Shown here: positions 39,225 to 49,479 of the stretch, piece after piece
How positions within the stretch are numbered: the stretch's first letter is position 1
How the letters are laid out: every line of letters starts with the position of its first letter
Origin: Nemertoderma westbladi
Taxonomy: Eukaryota; Xenacoelomorpha; Nemertodermatida; Nemertodermatidae
Reading direction: 5' to 3'
Length of the DNA: 64,000 nucleotides
Assembly: GCA_032718475.1 (NCBI GenBank)
Contig: JAUCBJ010001286.1
Location: 62,001-126,000, forward strand
Notes under the pieces: generated by a model
The model's database searches: none
Told to the model about the DNA's origin: nothing
Seen by the model: only the letters and a program-made list of their open reading frames with translations
Made by a program: the position numbers and the translations under genes

Positions 39225-39883
39225 AGCTATGGACTGACAATGGACCCAGTGGCCACAAGTCCCAAATAGACCACATTCTGTTTCGTAGGAAATACAGGAG
39301 CTCTGTACAAGACTGTAGTGCATTTACACTTCGGCCCTTCTCTAGTGATCACCGCCTTATAGTGACCAAGGTAAGACTTAGTCTCCGTTCGTTCGTTCGT
39401 CCAACAGAATTACGAAATCTGCTTTACCATGGCATGACTGGTCCTCTCTGTTCCAACAGCCCAGTATGAGATCCAGCTTCACACTAAAGCTGAGCAACAT
39501 GTACGAGGTTCGCACCTCTGAGGCAACAGATCATTACGAGGGCTATACTGCCTTCACAGAAGCAGTTAAGTTAGCAGCTACAGAAACAGTTCCTGTATAC
39601 CCTCGAAACAGGAAAAAGGCCCCCTGGACTGACCACAAAATTCGGAAGACATCTATAAGGCAAAGAAATAGGCGAAGATAGACTACAGCAGCGGCCAAGA
39701 ATCTACAATGTAAACTGTTAATCTCCAGGAGCTTATAAACCAACGGGTTGATGCCATCAATAATGCCGACGATAGCAGGCAATCATCCCAGGCATGTAAA
39801 TCTATCAACTTACTTACTGGGCGGAAAAGCCAACCATCCACCAAGGTTAAGGCAGAATCACCAGCCGATCGCCTCAATTTTAA

Positions 39884-40858
39884 TTGTTGATTTTGAATTT
39901 GGCCCACTTTGAAAAGCTCCTCAATAATGACAGGGCATTGCCTGATAACTTTATAGAAGTAAAAGTGTCTGAGTATGTACTCCCAGATATTCCCATTGGT
40001 GATATCTCCTTTGCTGAAGTGAAGATCTTTAAATTGCCTGAATGTTTGGAACTTACTTATCCCATCATATTAGACATGTACAAAACGACAAGAGTCCCAC
40101 AAGAAATGAAAACGAATACGTTGGTGCCAGTTCCCAAGAAGGGCAAACTAACACTTTATGGTTATTTTCGAGGAATCTTATTGATCTCGATTGCTGCAAA
40201 GCTATACAATAGAATTCTATTAAATCGCATCAGGGATCCCATTGAGAGACTGCTCCGTGGAAATCAGAATGGGTTCCGTAAAGTTCGTTTGACCATGGAG
40301 CCCATTTTGGCACTTAGAAGGATAATTGAAGAGTTATCAAAAAAGAAAGACAGGCATCTGGCTGTTACCTTTGTTGACTTCTTCAAGGCCTTTGATTCAG
40401 TCTCTCGCTCACGTATGTTCAGCATACTTTCATTATATGGGATTCCAGATGAAATTATTGCAGCAATCAGATCAGTATCAGGTGGTTCGACATTTGTGTC
40501 TACTGTTGAGGGTGACACAGAACCATTTGAAGTGTTATGGGGCGTCCTCCGGGGAGACACACTTGCACCATTCTTGTTTATAATTGTGGTTGACTATGTT
40601 CTACGCATGTCCTTAGATCATCATAATGATGATGGGATGATGATAACTCCACCTACTGGCTCCAGAAGTCGAGGAAATCCTGCCAAGTACCTAAATGATC
40701 TAGACTTTGCTGATGACATAGGAATACTCTCAGAATCAATAGAGGGAGCCCAACGGCTCCTCAGCTCATTAGAACATGCTGCTTCTAGTGTTGGTCTCTT
40801 TGTTAACTACAAAAAGACCAAAATTTTGACAGTAAACTTTGAAAGTCCTTTGTTTTAA
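39884..40858 (+). pseudogene. LINE reverse transcriptase domain
   Basis: A 324-codon frame contains the RT series in order: VPVPKKGKLTLYGYFRGI, AAKLYNRILLNRI, NQNGFRKVRLTMEPILALRR, TFVDFFKAFDSVSR (motif A, first Asp), GVLRGDTLAPFLF (motif B), LDFADDIGIL (motif C, FADD at ~40706-40717), and the YKKTKIL thumb start. Catalytic Asp residues are present, but the protein lacks an in-frame endonuclease and ends early. It is a broken ORF2 of the surrounding LINE. Confidence 0.85.
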
Positions 40859-41600
40859 CTTTGAAAATCTCTGATCGGATGAGCATAAGCTCAAAGGAGG
40901 GTGTGCTTGAGCATGTGGACGACTTCTGTTACCTGGGAGCATGGATCTGGAAGTAAGGTGAGAACCTTAGAATACGTAATGGAAACGCATATGGGCAGCT
41001 TTTAATGGACTTTCCAGGATTTGGAAGTCACATAGAAATCATCGGAATCTTAAGGTCCGATTATTTAGAGTAGCAGTAGTTCCAGTACTCCTCTATGGGA
41101 GTCCATGCTGGGCTCTAACTGTTATGGACACCAAGACACTGGATGGCACATTCGCAAGACGTACAATGCACACATCTCCAACCAGACACAATATAACATT
41201 GGAGGTGTTTCGATGTTCCCTCCAGCTTGATACTAGAATAAAGCCGCCTCCACTTTGCAGGACATTGTTTTCGCCGCGAGGACCAGCCTGTGCACAATCT
41301 TGTGCTTTGGCAGCCCCATGGAGAAAATAAGCATGGTTGACAGCCCATGACTTTCGTGAGACGCCTCCTAAAGGCCACGGACCTTGAAGATGCGGATAAT
41401 TTCGCGAAAGTCATGGGGGATAGTGAGTTGTGGCGGTGCAACTTTGTTGATAAGGCGGCATAGCATTCGTAATGCATGCTGCATTGGGCTTGCCAATTGT
41501 AGATTGCATGGTGGTGACAAAATGTTTTTGTAAAGCTGGCATAGCATCTCAATATGCAGTTTCAATGCAGCAGGCCGATTATAATAGTAGTAGTTTATCA

Positions 41601-42015
41601 CATGATCTTTGGTCTACTACTGTGCTAATTGTACTTATCGTATCGTACTATTTATTATACTTAGTAGACTACTTTGATCTTCTCTTTTGGAAGCGGTCTA
41701 CTAAAATGCTCATTTAATTAGTTTAGGCTATTATTCCAGCCCAAATAGGTGAAAAAATTTGGTTTTCCTTTTCACTTGTTCTCGAAAGAGGCACTCTATA
41801 ACAACCAAAGTGCCTGCTCTTCATCAAAGACACATTAAAGCGGGAAATTTGAATTCACCAAAAACAGCAATCTTGTTTGTAATGAATGACTGTCCTCACT
41901 GGTAGTGTGCTGCAGTAGAGTATTTATTTACGATTTGCCTTATTTTTTTTCAAACGGACATCCGTCAAACTGTGTTGTTACATAATCCAATAAATAACGG
42001 ACGTTCCTTTATACG
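41601..42015. other. Intergenic upstream of the SDR gene
   Basis: AT-rich. No TATA box or other site is clear enough to call. The 5' UTR of the SDR gene must start in here. Confidence 0.4.
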
Positions 42016-42801
42016 ATGAGTCTCCCACTGATAGAACTAACTGGTAAAGTAGCCCTTATCACGGGCGCGAGTTCGGGAATCGGCGCCCGTACGGGCATTC
42101 TATTCAGCCAACTGGGCGCGCGAGTCGCCTTGACCGGTCGCAAACCGGTCCCACTCGACTCTACCGCATTACAATGCGAGAAACCTCCCTGCGGCGAAGT
42201 ATTCCGGAAGAGCTGCGATCTTTCCGATGAGAAACAATGTCGGGATCTAATAGACGCTGTTATTGAACGGTACGGCAGACTGGATGTCCTCGTGAACGTG
42301 GCGGGGATTCTACTAACAGGCACGTTAGAATCTACAACATCTCAACAGTACGACGAATTATTCGATGTAAACGTGAAAGCACCGTTCCGTCTTAGCCAAA
42401 TGGTCCTGCCATACTTAGAAGAATCTCGCGGTAACATAGTTAATGTGTCGAGCGTTAACGGAATGCGCTCTTTCCCCGGGGTCACGGCTTACAATATGAG
42501 TAAAGCGGCTATGGACCACATGACGAGGAGTACGGCTCTCGAGTTGGCGCCCAAAGGTATTCGAGTGAACTGCGTGAACCCAGGGGTCACAGTGACTGAC
42601 CTACATCGTCGGGCGGGTCAGGATGAAAGCACCTACGCCGCCTTCCTGGAGCGAGCCAAGTCTACGCATCCGCTGGGACGCCCAGGGGAGCCCGTTGATG
42701 TTGCTAATGCTATAGCATTCCTAGCTAGTGGGGCTGCTTCTTTTATAACTGGGGTTACTATGCCAGTGGATGGAGGACGCCATGCTACATGTCTGCGTTA
42801 A
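42016..42801 (+). CDS. Classical short-chain dehydrogenase/reductase (FabG-like, animal type)
   Basis: A complete 261-residue single-domain SDR, the normal length for classical members, that uses NAD(P)(H) to oxidise or reduce a carbonyl/hydroxyl substrate. It has the cofactor-binding TGASSGIG at 16-23, NVAG at 94-97 (usually NNAG), N119 in DVNVKAP, catalytic S146, and Y159-x3-K163 in AYNMSK. NPGVTVTDLH and the C-terminal GRPGEPVDVANAIAFLAS and PVDGGRHA blocks follow. VSSVNGMRSFPG and DGGRHATC are, from memory, typical of a metazoan SDR group often labelled 3-oxoacyl-ACP reductase FabG-like, so I read it as an animal gene, not contamination. Substrate unknown. The coding region is clearly more GC-rich than its flanks and has no introns. 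AATAAA lies at 42880-42885, 79 bp past the stop. Confidence 0.93.
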   Translation: MSLPLIELTGKVALITGASSGIGARTGILFSQLGARVALTGRKPVPLDSTALQCEKPPCGEVFRKSCDLSDEKQCRDLIDAVIERYGRLDVLVNVAGILLTGTLESTTSQQYDELFDVNVKAPFRLSQMVLPYLEESRGNIVNVSSVNGMRSFPGVTAYNMSKAAMDHMTRSTALELAPKGIRVNCVNPGVTVTDLHRRAGQDESTYAAFLERAKSTHPLGRPGEPVDVANAIAFLASGAASFITGVTMPVDGGRHATCLR

Positions 42802-44060
42802 ACAATAAGTTATTATTGCAGTGCTGTATTTGTGGAGTACTTCGAATCATATACTTCTGGAGATATTTATTGCTTATTAAATAAATTGTGAAGTAATCGT
42901 GAATCATCGAATATGTATGTAATTTAGAGATTAAATTTAGTTTCTATGACGTGGTGGTGGTTTTCTGATAAGATCTCAATTAATAATGGTGACATGAAAT
43001 GTATATTTCAACTCTGGTCCATATAAATATTAAATAAAGTTTATTGATTAAAATATATTCTTAAGGTTCTAATGAATCCTTTGAATAAAATTGAATGATC
43101 AAAAGGGAATTTAATCCTATTTCGCTATCATTGATTCGGTAAAAATATCATACGAAATACACGCGCCTCCCGCTTAGAACGTCAGAAAACCAGAATAGTA
43201 GATAATAAGAATAACTTCGAATTTGGAGTATCTTTTTATTTCTTCGTGGCATGAGATCTCATGAAACCATGAAAGACAACTAAGTTATTACGTTCCATAC
43301 GCAGTAACTTCGTCACTTACCTGAAACTGAAAATTGTAGAACGAACTGTACATGTCATTAATAGTCTGAATCTAAAAGGCATAGAAATGCATTAACTTAT
43401 TCATGGTCACTATAGTGACCATGAATGGAAAAAAAATTTCAATATATTGCTAATACCGCTTCGCGCAGCACGTGACAAACTCAAGAGTTTTTATAATTTT
43501 TGCAAAAAAGTTAATTTTAAATTGAGCGACATTTCCTCAATTTTCATTAAATTTATAGGCAGTCCAGCGTAGGTATTCAATGATGTTAATAAATTTTGTC
43601 AGGAGAGAGCGATATTCCCTTCGCGCAGCATGTGAGAAAAAATATTTTTCCATTGTATATTTTTTAAGTATTACGCACTCCTTGTGAGGACTACAAAACA
43701 AACAACTAACACAATCATACGTCAAGTGCATTGTGCATTGGATATATGTAGGTCTACTGTAATTACTGCTGTACAGCATACCGTACCGTTAATTTGCAAT
43801 TGTATAGGCCTAGTATATGTAGTTTGCAATAATTTTTTTTAATAGAATTTTTAATTGTATTGTAACGCAACGAAATACCGGTGATGGTATTTTGTAATTT
43901 GTAATAATTGGTGTTAATTTAGTTGCATTTTGTTATACTCTTCGCAGTTTCCGCAAATTTAATGCATTTGTTATGATATTCACTTTATTAAATCAATATA
44001 TAAATTTTTAAATATCATCATAGTTTTAAATAGTTACTAAAGTGTTTCATCACCGGCATA
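42802..44060. other. Intergenic between the SDR and NSRP1 genes
   Basis: AT-rich. Contains a 28-bp palindrome (43399-43426) and two copies of the phrase CTTCGCGCAGCA(C/T)GTGA at ~43459 and ~43620. No gene is supported. Confidence 0.5.
43399..43426. repeat. Perfect 28-bp palindrome
   Basis: ATTCATGGTCAC, TATA, GTGACCATGAAT: every base pairs with its symmetry partner. Confidence 0.9.
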
Positions 44061-44174
44061 CATAAATAGCCAGAATGGTAATTAAAAGTATAACTCTTTC
44101 CCCGCAGGCATAGATAAATAGCCAGAATGGTAATTAAGGGGGGTGGGGTAGCCCAGCCCCCCCCCCCCCCCCCC
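44061..44174. repeat. Direct repeat pair and 18-C tract
   Basis: A ~24-bp phrase beginning ATAAATAGCCAGAATGGTAA occurs at ~44063 and ~44113. It is followed by a G-rich patch and an uninterrupted run of 18 C (44157-44174). Confidence 0.85.
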
Positions 44175-45320
44175 TAACAGCGAACCCGCGGAAACCCCCA
44201 TAAATATAATTTTAGCTCGGTGGTGTGCTTCCTTCCTCTCAGACACTATTAACCAACCAGACCCCATACAGGTAGTATCGACACAAAATCTGGAAAAATC
44301 GGGAAGGGGGAAATGTGCCAAATTTACATTTTAAAAGTGCTAAATGTAGGCTACTACTATTTGTAATAACCATCGGTGGGCCAGGAATTATCTTTAGAGA
44401 TAGCCATCAATATTCTAGAACATCACATTTTTTACATTTGTGTTTACAGGATTTATTTTAGATTTGTTTTATTATTATATTTATACACGCTATTGCACAC
44501 GATTGTGATTGATATTTGGATTGTATTAAGATCTTGGATTGGAAAGTAAAAAATGCCTAATGCGTATGGCATTAGGCGAATTTCAATCATTATTATTGTT
44601 ACATCATTATGTTTCGATATATACATGGTTTACATTGTTATATTGTTTCGCATAAATCAGTAATAAATACAGTAAAAATATTCAATTTAGCTGAAATCTG
44701 ATTGTTTTGAAGATTTATATTCGATTCAGCTTTGCTAATAGGAATATTAAACTACCTACTAACTCGCTTCGCATGTAAATGGCACTAGATTTGCTGTATG
44801 GCTGTATGTATCTCGGGATCAATTATTATTGTCACTCGCTGTGCTCGCTCCACCAAATATAATTCCAGCAAGCAAGTTTACATGCTTGCATACTTATATT
44901 GTTTGCATAAGTTTTTCATGTAATTAGTGAAGCCATGATTCCGATTCTACTGTAGTACATGTTTGCAATAAACTATTTTTGAAGCGCTTTAATGTGTAAA
45001 AGGACACCATTTTAAAATATAAATTTGGCATATTTCCCCGTTGCCGATTTTTCCCAATTTTGTGTATGACATTCCTGGATATATATAGAACAAATCGCAA
45101 AATAAAAAAAACTATTGCAATTTGTTCTAGGTTCCCCCTTTTTTTTGGACTAATTTGACTAGACTATTAACCTTTACCCAAAATAAAACCCTGTTCTTTG
45201 TGATCCTAAATAAAAGAAAATTAACAGAATGAAGATCTATATTTGATATTGATAAATTTTTCTTCTATATATATTTACAACCGAAAAATCAGCCTCAAAC
45301 AAAATTAAATAATCGTGACA
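44175..45320. other. Intergenic downstream of NSRP1 (minus-strand gene)
   Basis: AT-rich DNA that includes the NSRP1 3' UTR at its right end. No AATAAA in the minus-strand sense stands out within the first ~150 bp. The rest shows nothing I can name. Confidence 0.45.
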
Positions 45321-46316
45321 CTATTTCTGTCGAGCCGAGACCCTCGCAAAGTACCTCTCCCTAGCGGCGGCTATTGTCTCTTCCGTATTGCGTTTAGCGA
45401 ATATGTTTATAATAGCGTGCTTGGTAGATAAACTATCCCCCTTTTTATTTGTTTCTGTCTGGATCTCCTCGTCAGCTGAACAGCCCGATTCGTTGGTGCT
45501 AGCGGAGTCATCTGCGTCTAGGGGGTCGTGGTTCAGTTCCTCCTTGATGATCGGTTGGTCTGTCCGTCCGTCGGGTTGCCTACCAGTCCTTCCGTCCGAA
45601 TGTCTGTCTGTTCGGCCGTGCGGTTGTCTATCTGTCCGTACGTCGGGGTGTCTGACAGGCAGTCCGTCTGATTGTCTGTCTGTTCGGCCGTCGGGTTGTA
45701 GGTTTGTCCGTACGTCGGGTCCACCTGATTGTCCGTCTTCCATTCCATCAGTTCTCTGTTTCAGTAAATGCCCATAGAACATTGACATATCGCCGACCTT
45801 CTTGGGGTCCAGCTTATCTTCCAACTCTTTATCCTTCGCCTCCTTAGCTTCTAACTCCTCCAACTCTTCTAGTTTCGCTTTGTATGCCGACGATATAAAC
45901 TCCTCCTCTTCGCTCCCATCTCCCGTCGCTTCCCGTTCCCGCTGTATCTTCCGTTGATATCTCCGTTCGTTATTCAGTTTCCTACGCGACGCCTGAGCCA
46001 ATAAACCTTCTACGTACCGCGGTTCATCTCTCTTATTAACTTCCGTCGACGGATTCACTTTATTTCTATTAAACTCATCGTAAACAGCGTCGTATTCGTA
46101 AACATTGGGATCCTCGTTCAGCGCGTTGCTCATCTCGATTTGAGCCTGCCGCTGTTTCTTCGCGGCGATTTTGTTGATTTCGTAATTAATCGCTTGTTTC
46201 GGGTGATCTTCTTCGCTCGACGAGTTACCGAACACCGTGGTTCGCCGAATCGCGCTCGGTCGAACGCGAATCTTCTTGTTGAAAGATAAACCGTAAACTT
46301 TCGATGAGTTATCCAT
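45321..46316 (-). CDS. NSRP1: Nuclear speckle splicing regulatory protein 1 homologue
   Basis: A 331-residue single-exon gene starts at the ATG at 46316-46314. Three blocks match NSRP1 (CCDC55). Residues 1-90 include SAIRRTTVFG, the AAKKQRQAQIEMSNAL helix and VYEYDAVYDE. Residues 99-190 include RYVEGLL, the basic coiled coil RRYQRKIQREREATGDGSEE, FISSAYKAKLEE and MSMFYGHLL. The C terminus has IFAKRNTEETIAAARERYFA. In vertebrates the protein sits in nuclear speckles and influences alternative splicing; that is family knowledge. The long RS/RD-rich middle of the human protein (~560 aa in all) is absent. In its place, residues 201-254 are tandem repeats of a ~10-residue GRTDRQ(P/S)D unit. Codon use is more GC-rich than the surroundings. 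No introns are seen, unlike most animal orthologues. Confidence 0.88.
   Translation of the reverse strand: MDNSSKVYGLSFNKKIRVRPSAIRRTTVFGNSSSEEDHPKQAINYEINKIAAKKQRQAQIEMSNALNEDPNVYEYDAVYDEFNRNKVNPSTEVNKRDEPRYVEGLLAQASRRKLNNERRYQRKIQREREATGDGSEEEEFISSAYKAKLEELEELEAKEAKDKELEDKLDPKKVGDMSMFYGHLLKQRTDGMEDGQSGGPDVRTNLQPDGRTDRQSDGLPVRHPDVRTDRQPHGRTDRHSDGRTGRQPDGRTDQPIIKEELNHDPLDADDSASTNESGCSADEEIQTETNKKGDSLSTKHAIINIFAKRNTEETIAAARERYFARVSARQK
45555..45716 (-). repeat. In-frame coding minisatellite inside NSRP1
   Basis: About five copies of a ~30-bp unit encode variations on DGRTDRQ. Because of its composition (TCTGTCTG, GTCCGTCCG), three reading frames stay open across it. Confidence 0.85.
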
Positions 46317-46483
46317 TTCTATTACAGTATTACTGTATTAGGCTTAGGCCTTTTGACTAATACCGGTACTGACTTAATTACTTAATTAGAAGGGTCGGCT
46401 GGGCTGCCTCGCCTCGCTTCCTTCCACTAATCAATAATTATTCCTAGTCAAGCACGGGTCCACTCCACGGGTGTAAACGTTAC

Positions 46484-46690
46484 GCCGACAAACTACAGCA
46501 GACAACCGATACCAGGCAACCGACAGCAGACAACCGACAGCAGACAACCGATACCAAACAACCGACAGCAGACAATAACCGACAGGAGACAACCGACAGA
46601 GACAACCGACAGCAGACAACCGACAGCAGACAACCGACAGAGACAACCGACTGCCGCAGACAACTAACATCAGACAGAGCAGACAACCGA
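46484..46690. repeat. Minisatellite of ~14-bp units (ACAACCGACAGCAG)
   Basis: Many copies of GACAACCGACAGCA and close variants lie head to tail. A related array in the opposite orientation (TGTCTGCTGTCGGT) lies at 61730-62040. Confidence 0.85.
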
Positions 46691-46790
46691 ACTGTTGCTC
46701 TACAAATTCTACAATATTAATTTACAATATTTATATCCCTACAATATACGTATACGCACGTACGTACATACATGGCGGGGGGTGGTACCA

Positions 46791-46823
46791 CCCCCCCCCC
46801 CCCCCCACCCCCCCTCCCCCCGC
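46791..46823. repeat. Poly-C tract
   Basis: 16 C at 46791-46806, then ACCCCCCCTCCCCCCCG. G-rich sequence (GGCGGGGGGTGG) lies just before it. Confidence 0.9.
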
Positions 46824-47580
46824 CGCACCCCTCGCTAAAAATTTAAGAAATTTGTATTTTATTGCATCTATTTAATGGGGATTTCAAATCTGAAAACGGC
46901 TTAGAGAGATCTCTATTAGTTCTCGAGTTATCAATGAATATCGGTCTGCCAAATTTGACTGTCAAAATGTAACACAGACATAGACATACAACCGACAGAC
47001 GGACACTACATCCCACCAAATATTAAAACTGACATCAGAAATGAAATCAGCGACCCCGAAAACGCCCATTTTTACGTTTGAAAAATTGTATGTTTTTTCA
47101 ATGGGTTGCAATAATTAATTGTCCGTGTTATTTATTGCAATTTTCCTACCTTCGCCAACTTAGTTCAAATGAAATCGAACTTAGTTCCAATGTGGGAGTT
47201 TCATCGTAGCCTAGGTCCTAGTACTGCGTATAAGAAACTAAGGTCGATATCTTTGGAACTAAGTTCCCATTTGAAAATGTGCCATAGGAACTAAGTTCTT
47301 GATACCCAATCTGCCTTTTACTTATATTATTATTGTGTGTGATTATGATATCTGAATGTGTGTTCTGTTCACACAATATATTGGTGAGATAGTGGTGTTT
47401 GTGTTGTTATGAGGACATTTTTACAGTAGGGCCTATTGTTTTGAGTTATTCCAAAAATTGCCTTTAACGGGTGACTATAAATAAATATAAAACAAAGACC
47501 AAAATTTTCATTTATTGTTTTGGTTCCTCCAACACGCCTCTTTAACCTGCTCCTTTCTTTTACTAACCTGCTCCATTAAA

Positions 47581-47650
47581 TGGCAATGGGACATAACGCT
47601 CTATGGCAAATGGGACATAACGCTCTATGGCAAATGGGACCTAACACACC
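47581..47650. repeat. Tandem repeat, 24-bp unit
   Basis: About 2.5 copies of TGGCAAATGGGACATAACGC plus TCTA. Shorter echoes (TTTGGGACCTAACG, TTTGGGACGTAACG) follow to ~47690. Confidence 0.85.
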
Positions 47651-47860
47651 TCTTTGGGACCTAACGATCTTTGGGACGTAACGCGACTGTACCTCTTTGT
47701 TTTGTACACTCCACGTAGGCCGTTGATATGGGAAATTCTATTAAATAAATTTATTTATTTATTTTACTAATGATTTTACTGTACATTGTCTGCTGTCAGT
47801 CTGCTGTTGGTTTGTCACTTGAACATGTTTATTAGCGGATTACAAAGTAAAATAAATACA

Positions 47861-47865
47861 AATCA
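47861..47865. repeat. Target-site duplication AATCA (left)
   Basis: Abuts the TG of the 5' LTR. The same five bases follow the CA of the 3' LTR. Confidence 0.92.
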
Positions 47866-49109
47866 TGTAAAAGCTTCTGTGGGATATAACTGGCCCTTTT
47901 GCTTCGCAATCCAGTTTCCCCCCTAGGCGCTGGAATACTCTAAAAGGCTCTCTAACTATATATATAATTTCCCCTCGCCCGCAAGGTACCGTTATAGGTG
48001 TTTTAACGGACATAAAAGTCATTCTTCTATATACGTGTTTTGGCGGACATGGTAAGGCAAAAAACCCGCAATGCACCAAATACCTTTACACAGCTTATCC
48101 TTGATGATTCAGATTACGACATCTAACAGCTGGTTGCTGACATGGGAACAGCCATTGGACACGTAGTTCTTTGTTTAGCTTAAGCCAATCAGAGCGATTT
48201 TTTCTGTCGATGTGGAGATATTCGGCCGATCATACTAGGAGTGTTCAGTCTTACTGTTTTTTCTTGATACTGTTGTGTTGTTGCTATCTAGGCCAGGAAC
48301 ACCGGCTCTAGAGTCAATTCGTTTTCATACTTTTAGAAGAAACATTAGTAGGCTTAAGATTATAGAGCGTATAACTGTTATCAACTCACATATCAGTCCA
48401 GTTCATATCATATCTTAACCTACCGTCTTAATGCTGTTTACTGTTGTGTTTTGGTTGAATATTATTTGGAGAACATATATAAAGAACCCAAATTTCCCAA
48501 TTTTCTTGATACACTACAGGTTAGAGAGACGGGTTATATATAGCGATTGCGACTTATATTATTGTGGTTTGTAGTGAATTTAATGCTATTTGATAAGCGC
48601 TACATGAGTCCGTTGCTGTTCTCTTTATATATGATAAAATTCATTGACGGTCGGCAAATTAGTGAGCAGTATTGTGTGTTACCGGTAGCGTGCATGATTG
48701 TGGCTGATAACTAAGCATTTCCTAAAGAATGCGCCTCATACGTGAATCATAAGCCTTACCGACTTACCGTTGTGATTAGTATAAGTCATATCTCTATTTA
48801 CTTAGATAGAGCGCCACGTCCTAAAGGAACTGTTAATATTTCCCGAAAGTGAATAATATTGGTCAGAAATTATTTATTAACGATCAATCGAATAATACAG
48901 TAAGCTTACACTGCAATAATAATCTAAGCCCTCAGAATCCAGTCTCCCGGGTATATCCAGCGGGTGAATGGACGCGCACTAGGCTGGCTTCTGCTAATGT
49001 TGTGTTTATTGGTATTAAATATTTGTCATCTTCTAAAGTCTATTTATAAACCAAAAGACATATAAATTTTGGCAGGTTAAACTGCTAAAGGTCTTCAAAA
49101 GCGCGTACA
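47866..49109 (+). repeat. 5' LTR of the BEL/Pao element
   Basis: 1,244 bp, TG...CA ends. Identical to the 3' LTR apart from A at 48796 (G at 61110). The junction with the target duplication fixes both borders. Confidence 0.95.
48476..48483 (+). promoter_or_regulatory. Candidate TATA box in the 5' LTR
   Basis: TATATAAA in the context GAACATATATAAAGAACCC, about 610 bp into the LTR. Transcription would start ~30 bp downstream if it is used; this is inference. Copy in the 3' LTR at 60790-60797. Confidence 0.45.
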
Positions 49110-49123
49110 ATAACAGTTATTGT

Positions 49124-49146
49124 CTTTATTGCAGTAAGCAATAAAG
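49124..49146 (+). repeat. Hairpin at the expected primer-binding position
   Basis: CTTTATTG and CAATAAAG form a perfect 8-bp stem around a 7-nt loop (CAGTAAG), 14 bp after the 5' LTR. Confidence 0.75.
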
Positions 49147-49174
49147 TTGAAAGTACCGGTCGACCGGTAAACCT

Positions 49175-49302
49175 GAACCGGTACTTCGGTAGGTCAGTAG
49201 GCCCAACTGCCAGAACCGGTACTGCTGTAGGTCCGTAGGTCCAACTACCAGAACCGGTACTTCTGTAGGTCTGTAGGCCCAATTGTCCTAACCGGTACTT
49301 CC
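49175..49302 (+). repeat. 38-bp tandem repeats with ACCGGTAC
   Basis: Three full copies start at 49175, 49213 and 49251, each opening GAACCGGTACT and continuing with GTAGGTC.GTAGG. A partial fourth follows. Confidence 0.9.
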
Positions 49303-49479
49303 AGTACAAGTACATTAGTATTATTTCGATTGTGATCTATAGTATATTGTAGGCTGCCAGGGGAATAGGGATTGATCACCCCTCATTCTTTTGTATAGTT
49401 TACTTGTTTCTGTCAGTTTTATTTCCTAGTAAGTTAATATTGAGCTGAAGACGTGTAAGTCTGCTCAGATTGTTCAGAT

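Larger units (their letters stand above)
38690..41600 (+). mobile_element. Decayed APE-type LINE (endonuclease plus reverse transcriptase)
   Basis: The parts appear in order but in changing frames. Endonuclease motifs come first: LTFLGDFNA at ~39076, IDHILFR at ~39268 and SDHRLIV at ~39344. An RT region follows at 39884-40858. The C-terminal segment (FRVAVVPVLLYGSPCWAL, then LDGTFARRTMH) lies at ~41070-41170. A non-coding tail follows, with an inverted pair around CCCATGACTTTCGTGAG (41344) and TTCGCGAAAGTCATGGG (41401). At least three frame changes and several stops make it inactive. APE-type EN (GDFN, SDHR) separates it from R2-like elements; I cannot place the clade further. Ends are approximate and no poly-A tail or target duplication was found. 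Confidence 0.85.
46317..47865. other. Intergenic between NSRP1 and the BEL/Pao 5' LTR
   Basis: Contains a minisatellite (46484-46690), C-rich tracts (46791-46823), a cluster of (G)GAACTAAGTTC(C) near-palindromes (~47178, ~47264, ~47288) and a 24-bp tandem repeat (47581-47650). NSRP1's promoter must lie near 46320-46480 but no motif is clear. Confidence 0.55.

Noticed and set aside
42016-42801. Bacterial contamination or recent horizontal transfer (GC-rich, intronless SDR)
   Set aside because: It carries motif variants I associate with animal SDRs, an AATAAA downstream, and shares the GC-rich, intronless style of NSRP1 and the zDHHC gene.
45388-45777. Plus-strand 129-codon frame across the NSRP1 repeat
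   Set aside because: Antisense shadow of the NSRP1 minisatellite.
48849-49049. 66-codon frames found in both LTRs
   Set aside because: Present only because the LTRs are identical; no coding signature.
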